From: SVTX01 sp045659745
Lineage (GTDB): Bacteria; Bacillota; Clostridia; Oscillospirales; CAG-272
Assembly (NCBI GenBank): GCA_045659745.1
Contig: JAZRCL010000034.1
Span: forward strand, 1-10,306
Reading direction: 5' to 3'
DNA: 10,306 nt
The notes under the pieces are model-generated. The model saw nothing but the letters and a program-made list of their open reading frames with translations. It did not search any database and had not been told where the DNA came from. Positions 1 to 6,074 of the stretch are shown in pieces. Position 1 is the stretch's first letter; every line of letters starts with the position of its first letter. Position numbers and translations under genes: made by a program.

Positions 1-1
1 G

Positions 2-2122
2 GTGGTTGATAAGCTTCCTCACTCGGAGATGACTATTCCTGCCGTCCCTGCTTCTTGCACGGCCACGGGACTTACCGAGGGTAAGCAGTGTATTGTATGT
101 AATGAGATATTGGTGGAGCAGACTGTTACTGACGCGCTTGGCCATAAATATTCTCAAAAATATTCCTATGATGACAATTATCACTGGGTCACTTGCACTA
201 ACGGCAGCTGCAGAAACACAGACAAAAAAGAGGCTCATAGTATGAGTCATTATAACTGCACCGTGTGTGATTATTATAATGGGCCTAAGTTCTACGTTAT
301 GGGAAGCGGCCCTGCTCAGTATAAGCCTCTGCGCTATGCGTTTGACATGCTTGAGGTCGCGTATGACTCCGTCGCAGGCGCGGGCATGAGCATTACGGTT
401 GAACAGATTTCAAAGGTTTCAGTTCCCTTTGGCGAGGGTGTGACTATAAGAGGATGGGTTGGATTCTCCTCGTTTGAGATAGAGAGCTTTGGATATTGGT
501 TCAATGATGACATTCACAATGTAAAGACCAATGACAGCTATACTATAGAGCCAGAGTCTGGGGTGATTCAGGCTGCAGGATCAAAGGCAAAGCGCTTTGC
601 AATACGCGCAAACACTAACGGCGCGGACAATGTCACGAGCATAACTTTTGTGGCTATACTTTCAGATGGAACATACATCGTGCTCAAAAAGCTTGACGTT
701 GAAGTGACCGGCAATATTGAAATGGGTGAAATAATTCCTGATGACGAGATAGTGAAGGCGGAGCCCGAAACTCTTGTAGGAAACGAAAAGTTTGTAGTCA
801 GCAAGCTCAACTCGCCCGATAATACCTATAGAAGCAACTCGGGCTTGGTATATACTGCCACAGGAACAGGTGCTTCGTATACAAGCAGCAAGTTTGTCAT
901 AAAGAAGGGCTTTACCATAACGTTTGCGAATAACTACGAAAAGTTTGAAGCGGAGTTCAACAAGTACAAGATAAGCTATTCGTCCACGTCACCCTTAAAA
1001 GCAATAGTGACGTACACAGACGGCGGCAAGCTTGTCACGGATACGATCTTCCTTGAGGCCGGAGAGCACCTTTTCTCGTGTCTTACGCTTGGATATATTG
1101 ATGGAGTTTACGCTACGGGTATAACATCTATTGAAATTCAGGTGCTTGGCGATGCTGCAAGCACGACGTTCGTGCTTTATGACATTGATACCGAGCAGGT
1201 AGAGGTCCTCACAAGCACTATTACCTATCTTGCAAACCAGAGATACGAGCTTGGAATAAAGCTTACCTGGGGTGGCGGAATTTCTTATATTGCAGACAAA
1301 GAGGATAACAACTCTGAAATCAGAAACCTTATAAACTGCGCAGACGCAGGAAGACTTGTTCAGCAGTCTTACTACGGTACAAGCAATTCTTTGGAGTATG
1401 AGCTTGGCGAATTCCACGGTCAGGAGTGGGGATACAACCCCGTTCAGGGCGGAAACAAGTATAATGAGCCCAGCCGAATTATCGACGTTCAGATAACGGG
1501 AATGTCGGTATATATCAAGGCTCAGCCCAGGGACTGGGCGCATCACCATCTGACGTCCAGCTATATGGAAAACGTATATACCGTTTATTCCGACAGAATA
1601 CAGGTAGATAACGCATTTATTGATTTTTCGGGATTCAAGTACAATCCCCAGAGAGCGCAGGAGCTTCCCGCGTTCTACACGATAGGCTATCTTAACACGT
1701 TTGCATACTACGGCGGAACCAAGCCTTGGACGGGCGCGGATCTTACGTATGACAACGATCTTGGCTTCTGGACAGACGATCCTGAGGATTCAACCAAGGA
1801 GCTTAAGACCGGCAATACGGAGACGTGGTGCGCTTGGATCAATGAAACCGACGATTACGGCATAGGTCTTTACACTCCTAATATCACATCACTGTTTGCG
1901 GGAAGACTTGACTATGACGTAAATCCCGACGAAATGGACGCTACAGCACAGGCATGTAGCTATGTGGCAGCTATTTCTAATTTCAGACTGGTTTCCTACG
2001 AGGTTATGGAGTATAGTTATCTTATAACTACCGGAAGTACTCAAGAGATAAGAGATATCTTCACAGAGCATAAGGATTTTGCGGACAACGCAGACCTGAC
2101 CGACCCGAAGTTTAACAGTTGA
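2..2122 (+). CDS. Large, probably secreted or surface protein with Cys-pair modules and a C-terminal beta-rich domain (5' partial)
   Basis: The frame is open to the window edge, so the GTG at base 2 is probably internal and the N-terminus, including any signal peptide, lies outside. Residues 19-48 match the short Cys module common in exported proteins of gut Clostridia (C19, then TEGKQC, a CxxC at 30-33, ending in ALGH). A second Cys cluster follows (C65, C70, CTVC at 86-89). Residues 95-400 look beta-rich, with alternating hydrophobic strands and few charged helices. The last part, about 405-690, is rich in aromatic residues and contains GRLVQQSYYG, a WGYNPVQGG stretch, a QELPAFYTI stretch and an NETDDYGIGLY stretch. 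I recall this pattern from uncharacterised proteins of polysaccharide-degrading bacteria, possibly a carbohydrate-binding beta-sandwich, but I cannot name the family. No membrane anchor or sorting motif is visible at the C-terminus. A cell-surface or extracellular glycan-related role is inference. Confidence 0.75.
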   Translation: MVDKLPHSEMTIPAVPASCTATGLTEGKQCIVCNEILVEQTVTDALGHKYSQKYSYDDNYHWVTCTNGSCRNTDKKEAHSMSHYNCTVCDYYNGPKFYVMGSGPAQYKPLRYAFDMLEVAYDSVAGAGMSITVEQISKVSVPFGEGVTIRGWVGFSSFEIESFGYWFNDDIHNVKTNDSYTIEPESGVIQAAGSKAKRFAIRANTNGADNVTSITFVAILSDGTYIVLKKLDVEVTGNIEMGEIIPDDEIVKAEPETLVGNEKFVVSKLNSPDNTYRSNSGLVYTATGTGASYTSSKFVIKKGFTITFANNYEKFEAEFNKYKISYSSTSPLKAIVTYTDGGKLVTDTIFLEAGEHLFSCLTLGYIDGVYATGITSIEIQVLGDAASTTFVLYDIDTEQVEVLTSTITYLANQRYELGIKLTWGGGISYIADKEDNNSEIRNLINCADAGRLVQQSYYGTSNSLEYELGEFHGQEWGYNPVQGGNKYNEPSRIIDVQITGMSVYIKAQPRDWAHHHLTSSYMENVYTVYSDRIQVDNAFIDFSGFKYNPQRAQELPAFYTIGYLNTFAYYGGTKPWTGADLTYDNDLGFWTDDPEDSTKELKTGNTETWCAWINETDDYGIGLYTPNITSLFAGRLDYDVNPDEMDATAQACSYVAAISNFRLVSYEVMEYSYLITTGSTQEIRDIFTEHKDFADNADLTDPKFNS

Positions 2123-2139
2123 GATATAAAAACGCAATA

Positions 2140-2185
2140 AAAAGTAGCCAAGGGCGGTTCATTTTAGCCGCCCTTGGCTACTTTT
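2140..2185. terminator. Bidirectional intrinsic terminator between convergent genes
   Basis: An 18-bp perfect stem (2140-2157 paired with 2168-2185) surrounds a 10-nt loop. The stem core is GTAGCCAAGGGCGG, flanked by A-runs on the left and T-runs on the right, so it can terminate transcription from both sides: the surface-protein gene ending at 2122 and the MFS gene coming from the right. The MFS stop codon (2159-2161, minus strand) lies in the loop, so the last MFS codons form one arm of the stem. Confidence 0.9.
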
Positions 2186-3382
2186 ATTCAGAAGTATTTT
2201 TACCCATATAACACCTATAAATAGCAAGACGGGGAAGAGCGCCACGCCCAAAAACCCAACGCTTAACGAACCGAATTTGTCGGATATGAGTCCAACAACA
2301 GTAGGACCTGCGGCGCATCCGAGGTCACCGCCAAGCGCAAGTAAAGCAAACGATGCCGTGCTGACGCCGCGGCAATATTTTGGCGCAAGGAGATAAATTC
2401 CGGGCCACGCTATACCTATGGAAAGACCGCAGACACCGCAGAATACAAGTCGCAGCGCGGCACCTGCGCAGACTGCGCAGAGAATATAACACATGGCGCA
2501 CACCCCCGAGCAGAATATCATAAGAAGTTCAAGGTTGATTTTTTTCTCGAATTTGGAGTAGAACAGACGGGAAAGTCCCATCATAAGCGCGAATATACAC
2601 GGCCCGCAAATGTCGCCGAGGGTTTTTGCGTATTTGGACATTGACGTATTAGCCAAAGCAGATTCCGCAAAAGCTGATGCCCATTGATTCATACCTTGCT
2701 CGGACGCCCCTGACAAAAACATGAGTAGCATAAACAAAAGAAAAATTTTTGAACGCAAAAGCCTTTTTATTGAAAAGCTCTCGCAGCTCTCCTCTTGCAA
2801 GGAATATATCGGAACGAACAACAAGTATATTGAGTTGAGAATTGGGACGCAAGCCCACAAAAGTGCAAGTATCCGCCAGTTTTCAATACCTAAAATAAAA
2901 AAGAATATCGCGCTTATTATGACGACGCCGACGTGTCCTGCGGAGTAGAAAAAGTGGAGCAGACTCATGACTCTAGCCTTGTTCTCGCAAGGACAGGCTT
3001 CGACTATGGGGACAATAAGCACCTCGATAAGTCCGCCGCCGAGAGCGTATAAAAACAGAGATATAAGGATTCCCGCGTAGGGGCTGAGGAGTATATCCGG
3101 CAAAAATCCAAGGCAAATAAGTCCCACTGCGCATAGCAGGTGGGCAGTGATTATGCATTTTCTGTAGCCTATTCTGTCCACGAATGACGCGGCGGCAAAG
3201 TCAACGATGAGCTGTAATATAAAGTTTATTGTGACCAGCAGTGTGATTTTTGAAATGGAAAGACTGTATTGCTTTTGGAAGGTGAGGAAAAGCAAGGGCG
3301 TGAAGTTGTTTATTATTGCCTGCGTAATGTGGCCCGCGTATGACGCGCGCAGAGTGTGTTTGTAGCTATGTAATGTTTTCAT
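2159..3382 (-). CDS. MFS transporter, 12-TM, sugar or small-solute type
   Basis: This 407-residue protein is almost entirely hydrophobic segments separated by short charged loops, as expected for a 12-helix Major Facilitator Superfamily permease of the inner membrane. The loop between helices 2 and 3 carries the MFS motif A pattern (SFVDRIGYRK, about residues 67-76). After the central loop the sequence SEQGMNQWASAFAES resembles fucose-permease-like MFS members of Clostridia, and GGDLGCAAGPTVVGLISD near the end is a second conserved family stretch. The N-terminal stretch YKHTLRASYAGHITQAIINN also fits the family, supporting the ATG at 3380-3382, though only a weak GGTG lies upstream as ribosome binding site. 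The substrate is unknown. It lies downstream of two sugar-type enzymes on the same strand but behind a terminator, so it may be transcribed separately or by read-through. The stop codon falls within the shared terminator. Confidence 0.88.
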   Translation of the reverse strand: MKTLHSYKHTLRASYAGHITQAIINNFTPLLFLTFQKQYSLSISKITLLVTINFILQLIVDFAAASFVDRIGYRKCIITAHLLCAVGLICLGFLPDILLSPYAGILISLFLYALGGGLIEVLIVPIVEACPCENKARVMSLLHFFYSAGHVGVVIISAIFFFILGIENWRILALLWACVPILNSIYLLFVPIYSLQEESCESFSIKRLLRSKIFLLFMLLMFLSGASEQGMNQWASAFAESALANTSMSKYAKTLGDICGPCIFALMMGLSRLFYSKFEKKINLELLMIFCSGVCAMCYILCAVCAGAALRLVFCGVCGLSIGIAWPGIYLLAPKYCRGVSTASFALLALGGDLGCAAGPTVVGLISDKFGSLSVGFLGVALFPVLLFIGVIWVKILLNKSSQGRLK

Positions 3383-3408
3383 ATAACACCGTTTTGCAGA
3401 GAGATTTC

Positions 3409-3437
3409 AATATAAGTATATGCTGTTTTTTGGCGAA
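3409..3437 (-). promoter_or_regulatory. Candidate promoter of the MFS gene
   Basis: On the minus strand, TTCGCC (3432-3437) and TATATT (3409-3414) are separated by exactly 17 bp, about 27 bp upstream of the MFS start. The match is moderate (TTCGCC shares four of six bases with TTGACA). An 8-bp inverted repeat, ACACCGTT (3386-3393) and AACGGTGT (3436-3443), brackets it, one arm overlapping the -35 and the other the ribosome binding region. The remaining 3383-3498 gap holds only this and the terminator at 3455-3487. Confidence 0.3.
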
Positions 3438-3454
3438 CGGTGTCAGAACGTGAA

Positions 3455-3487
3455 GAAAAAACAGAGGCGAGCAACGCTCGCCTCTGT
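3455..3487 (-). terminator. Intrinsic terminator of the isomerase-oxidoreductase operon
   Basis: A perfect 12-bp stem (3461-3472 with 3476-3487) with a 3-nt loop lies just after the stop of the oxidoreductase gene. On the minus strand it is followed by a T-run (complement of the A-run 3456-3461). It separates the two enzyme genes from the MFS gene. Confidence 0.88.
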
Positions 3488-3498
3488 GAGAATTTTTA

Positions 3499-4656
3499 TT
3501 AAATTTCGGGAACAGTGATTTCGATCTCGCGACCAAGTTCTGCCGAACGTGCAATTCCGTCAAGTATCGCTTGATTATACACGATCTGCGAGGAGGGGAT
3601 GGGGGATGCGCCGTTTGTCTTGATGGCATCAAGGAACGCGCGGATCTTGCCAAGGAAGAGATTGTTATCCCCGGGAATGATCGGAACGACTGTCTCCGTG
3701 GGAACTCCGCAAACGTCGTGATATATCTTCATGGGGCCGCCGACTGTACCGTTCCAGCACTCAGTAGAGGGAATCTTAAGTCCACCCTTTGTACCGAGAA
3801 TGAGAGTGTCGCCCGCGGTATCCATGTGCATAGCCCAGGAAATTCTGAAGTCGAGAATGATGTCGCCCTCAAGTCTTACGAACGCTGCCGCAAAATCGTC
3901 AACGCCAAACTTTTCCGCATACTCGGGATGACCGTAGTAGAAATTGGGGTCCTTTCCGAAGAAATCGCTCTTGTAGCCTGTGACTGTAAGGGGCTTGGGG
4001 TAGCCTACTGCGTTAAGCACCATATCGAGAGAGTAGCAACCGATATCGCCGAGCGCGCCGATTCCGCCTGTATCCTTTTCGATAAACGTCGTACCAAAGG
4101 GAGTGGGAATGCCCTTGCGACGGCCGCCGCCTGTCTGTATGTAGTATATCTTTCCAAGCTCGCCGGATTCAACTATCTTCTTAATCATCTGCATATTCGC
4201 GTCAAGTCTGGGCTGGAAGCCGATGGAGAGGATCTTGCCGCTTGCCTTTTCAGCTCTCATTACCTCTACTGCCTCGTCAAGAGTGACGGTAAAGGGCTTT
4301 TCCACGAGAACGTGAACGCCCTTGTTAAGCGCGTAGATGCAGGGCTCTGCGTGCTGACAGTTATAGGTGCATACCGAAACTGCGTCAAGCTGGAGGGACT
4401 CGTCGTCAAGCATCTCCTTGTGGGATGCGTAGTCGCACTTAACGTCTGTGAGGTTGTATCTGTCCATAAGAGCCTTTGCCTTGCCGGGTACAAGGTCACA
4501 CGCTGCGACTATCTCGGCATCGGGGCACTCAAGATAGGACATAACGTGAGCCTCTGCTATCCAACCGCAACCGACAATACCTATACGGAGCTTTCTGCTC
4601 GCGTCTATTTTAGCTTCTTGCTTTTTTTCGCTGAAATCTTCATGAAACTTTGACAT
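3499..4656 (-). CDS. Gfo/Idh/MocA family NAD(P)-dependent oxidoreductase
   Basis: This 385-residue protein has the two-domain layout of the Gfo/Idh/MocA family, cytosolic dehydrogenases acting on sugars, inositols and related polyols. The N-terminal Rossmann fold shows IGIVGCGWIAEAH at residues 25-37 (GxGxxA dinucleotide motif). The conserved EKP is at 119-121, with K120 the expected catalytic lysine. The C-terminal domain has the family motif as GDIGCYSLD (203-211); the usual D-x-G-x-H-x-x-D histidine is Tyr208 here, a substitution I also recall in the GFOR and dihydrodiol dehydrogenase branches. About 24 residues precede the Rossmann strand, but the ATG has a good AGGAG at 4664-4668 (complement), so this start is favoured. 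It lies 15 bp downstream of the isomerase gene and is probably co-transcribed with it; the pair suggests oxidation and isomerisation of one substrate. Cofactor and substrate cannot be assigned. Confidence 0.9.
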   Translation of the reverse strand: MSKFHEDFSEKKQEAKIDASRKLRIGIVGCGWIAEAHVMSYLECPDAEIVAACDLVPGKAKALMDRYNLTDVKCDYASHKEMLDDESLQLDAVSVCTYNCQHAEPCIYALNKGVHVLVEKPFTVTLDEAVEVMRAEKASGKILSIGFQPRLDANMQMIKKIVESGELGKIYYIQTGGGRRKGIPTPFGTTFIEKDTGGIGALGDIGCYSLDMVLNAVGYPKPLTVTGYKSDFFGKDPNFYYGHPEYAEKFGVDDFAAAFVRLEGDIILDFRISWAMHMDTAGDTLILGTKGGLKIPSTECWNGTVGGPMKIYHDVCGVPTETVVPIIPGDNNLFLGKIRAFLDAIKTNGASPIPSSQIVYNQAILDGIARSAELGREIEITVPEI

Positions 4657-4671
4657 AATTTTTCTCCTTTA

Positions 4672-5490
4672 TTAAAGCTCAAGTGTTTTGAGATATTCTA
4701 TGCTCTTCTGTATGGATTCCATAGAGGTCAGACCCATGGAGGGAACGTCCTGCTCGACAACTACCCATTCTGCGCCTGCTTCCTTACTTGCCTTGATTAT
4801 TTCAGGGAAGTTCTGACGTCCGTAGCCTACGGGACGGAACTCAAACTGTACCGCCTCTGCCGCTTTTTCCTCGGACTCTATGCCGATAAGCGCGTACATA
4901 TTTTCAGCCTTGCCGCCAACGAAGTCCTTAAGGTGAACTACGGGCGAGCGACCGGAGTATTTTCTGATATAATTTGCGGGATCCTCGCCGCCGACGTTGA
5001 CCCAGCAGGTGTCAAGCTCGGTCTGGAGCAGATCTGCGGGAACTGTTCTGTAAAGCATATCGAGAGCGTACTCGTCGCCAACCTTTTCAAATTCAAAGTC
5101 GTGGTTGTGGTAAAGCAGAGTCATTCCAAGGGACTTTGCTACCTTGCCAAAGATCTCCGCGTTTTTTACGACCTCAGAGAAGCCTTCAGTACCGGGACGG
5201 TGCTCGGGCATAAGGTAGGGAATTGCAACGTATTTGCAGCCTACGCTTGCGTACGCTGAAAGCACACCCTCGGGATTTGAGAGTATCTCATGGTAAGGAA
5301 CGTGAGCGGAGATGGGTGTAAGCTCAAGCTCCTCGCACCACTTTTTGACTTCCTCTACGCTATGGCCGTAGAATCCTGCGAATTCTACGCCGTCATAGCC
5401 CATTTTTTTGATTTCTTCAAGTGTTTTGTGGAAATCCTGATCAGCAAAATCTCTCACAGAATATACCTGAACGGCTATTGATAATGACAT
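4672..5490 (-). CDS. Sugar phosphate isomerase/epimerase-like TIM-barrel protein
   Basis: This 272-residue protein belongs to the xylose isomerase-like TIM-barrel (AP endonuclease 2) superfamily, whose members isomerise or epimerise sugars, ketoses and inositol derivatives using a divalent metal. Visible features are QVYSVRD near the N-terminus, GVEFAGF (E36) at the end of a barrel strand, H63, YHNHDFEF (H128, H130), ELDTCWV (E158, D160, W163), VVHLKD (H186, D189) and VVVEQD (E246, D248). These are the positions where the family places metal-binding and catalytic acids and histidines. The ATG is preceded by GGGAGG (complement of 5499-5504) at good spacing. It is the first gene of the minus-strand operon, with a candidate promoter at 5543-5571 and the oxidoreductase directly downstream, a frequent pairing in sugar and inositol catabolism. 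The exact reaction is not determinable here. Confidence 0.88.
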   Translation of the reverse strand: MSLSIAVQVYSVRDFADQDFHKTLEEIKKMGYDGVEFAGFYGHSVEEVKKWCEELELTPISAHVPYHEILSNPEGVLSAYASVGCKYVAIPYLMPEHRPGTEGFSEVVKNAEIFGKVAKSLGMTLLYHNHDFEFEKVGDEYALDMLYRTVPADLLQTELDTCWVNVGGEDPANYIRKYSGRSPVVHLKDFVGGKAENMYALIGIESEEKAAEAVQFEFRPVGYGRQNFPEIIKASKEAGAEWVVVEQDVPSMGLTSMESIQKSIEYLKTLEL

Positions 5491-5542
5491 GTTTCTGTCC
5501 TCCCTGTGTTTTTTATAGTAAAATTAGGGTCCTACAATTGAA

Positions 5543-5571
5543 TTATAAGACAATTTGTGCGATATTACAAG
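5543..5571 (-). promoter_or_regulatory. Candidate sigma-A promoter of the isomerase operon
   Basis: On the minus strand a perfect TATAAT (5543-5548) lies 17 bp from TTGTAA (5566-5571), a four-of-six match to TTGACA. Transcription would start near 5536, about 45 bp before the isomerase ATG. Copies of TTGTCTT touch both promoter boxes, suggesting control by a DNA-binding protein. Confidence 0.6.
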
Positions 5572-5633
5572 ACAAAATTCAAACAAAACAAGACAAATGT
5601 TGCTATTCAAAAAAGTTTTACGATATAGACAAA
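5548..5633 (-). repeat. TTGTCTT box array over the isomerase promoter
   Basis: On the plus strand, AAGACAA occurs at 5548-5554, 5570-5576 and 5591-5597, with a variant TAGACAA at 5627-5633. The first three are 22 and 21 bp apart, about two helical turns each, so they would sit on the same DNA face. The first overlaps the -10 and the second the -35 of the minus-strand promoter. This is the layout of an operator bound cooperatively by a regulator. The regulator is not in the window, and the AT-rich context raises the chance of coincidence. Confidence 0.4.
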
Positions 5634-5713
5634 AAGTAACAAGTTTTTTTGTGCAAAACACCTTGTGTCAAAAGGGATTTTTTTGAAAAACCCTAAAAAA
5701 TATTTATACACTA

Positions 5714-5742
5714 TTGACAAGCATTAAATAATTTGATATAAT
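5714..5742 (+). promoter_or_regulatory. Perfect-consensus sigma-A promoter of the ilv operon
   Basis: TTGACA (5714-5719), a 17-bp spacer and TATAAT (5737-5742) match the consensus at all twelve positions, and TGA just before the -10 makes it an extended -10 promoter. Upstream DNA is strongly A/T-rich and may act as an UP element. Transcription should start near 5750, giving a leader of about 325 nt before ilvB. Such a strong promoter fits control at the level of leader termination. Confidence 0.9.
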
Positions 5743-5749
5743 CGATTGT

Positions 5750-6040
5750 AATATCGAATTAAATCGCAATGAGGGGAAGAGTAAAATACCCAAACCGCTT
5801 CACAGAGAGTCGCAGGTGCTGAGATGCGACAGCGGAAGTGTTTGAAAGTCATCCCGGAGCGCGCCGCTGTGAAAGCTCAAGTGGGGGCTATTAAGGGCGG
5901 ACGGGAGTTCCCGTTACAGAATAATCCTTCGCTTGTCGGAGGGTAGAGTGGTTTTCGTATGAAAGCAAAAAGAGTGGTACCGCATATGTGTTTCGCATTT
6001 GTCTCTTGAAATAAGAGATGACTGCGGCTTTTTTGTTTTT
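5750..6040 (+). promoter_or_regulatory. T-box riboswitch (tRNA-sensing leader), probably tRNA-Ile
   Basis: The hallmark T-box sequence AGAGTGGTACCGC is at 5971-5983. Stem I is recognisable: AGTA of the loop E side at 5779-5782, the AGAGA bulge at 5804-5808, an apical stem GTCGC/GCGAC (5809-5813 with 5826-5830) closing an AGGTGCTGAGAT loop, and the specifier side GAAAGTCATCCCGGAGC from 5844. The best specifier reading is ATC (5851-5853, isoleucine); the adjacent GTC (5848-5850, valine) is the alternative. A further hairpin ACGGGA/TCCCGT lies at 5901-5914. In the antiterminator, AAGAG (5970-5974) pairs with CTCTT (6003-6007) around the bulge TGGTACC, and GCATATG pairs with CATTTGT. The TGGT would pair with an ACCA tRNA end, fitting discriminator A. 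Uncharged tRNA should stabilise the antiterminator and switch on ilvBNCD. Confidence 0.95.
5994..6034 (+). terminator. Intrinsic terminator of the T-box leader
   Basis: The arms 5994-6007 and 6013-6026 form a 14-position stem with one mismatch and a GAAAT loop, followed by GC and a run of six T (6029-6034) and five more T (6036-6040). The left arm includes CATTTGT and CTCTT, which the antiterminator also needs, so the two structures exclude each other. Confidence 0.9.
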
Positions 6041-6074
6041 ATGCCACAGAAGAATTTGTCAGAGGAGAAAATAT

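Noticed and set aside
3571..4653. A 360-codon open frame on the plus strand, antisense to the oxidoreductase gene
   Set aside because: It mirrors the codons of the well-supported minus-strand gene, shows no recognisable domain and has no convincing ribosome binding site.
5673..5694. Imperfect hairpin AGGG-TTTTT/AAAAACCCT upstream of the ilv promoter
   Set aside because: Mostly A-T pairs in an A/T-rich tract with no gene ending nearby; more likely part of the A/T-rich upstream promoter DNA.
6018..6074. Upstream in-frame ATG for ilvB at 6018
   Set aside because: It lies in the right arm of the leader terminator, lacks a ribosome binding site and adds 19 residues that do not fit the family; ATG 6075 has GAGGAG and the expected N-terminus.
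5491..6074. Possible small genes, tRNA or CRISPR in the long intergenic region
   Set aside because: The region is accounted for by two promoters, the TTGTCTT boxes and the T-box leader; no cloverleaf, regular spacers or credible small coding frame were seen.
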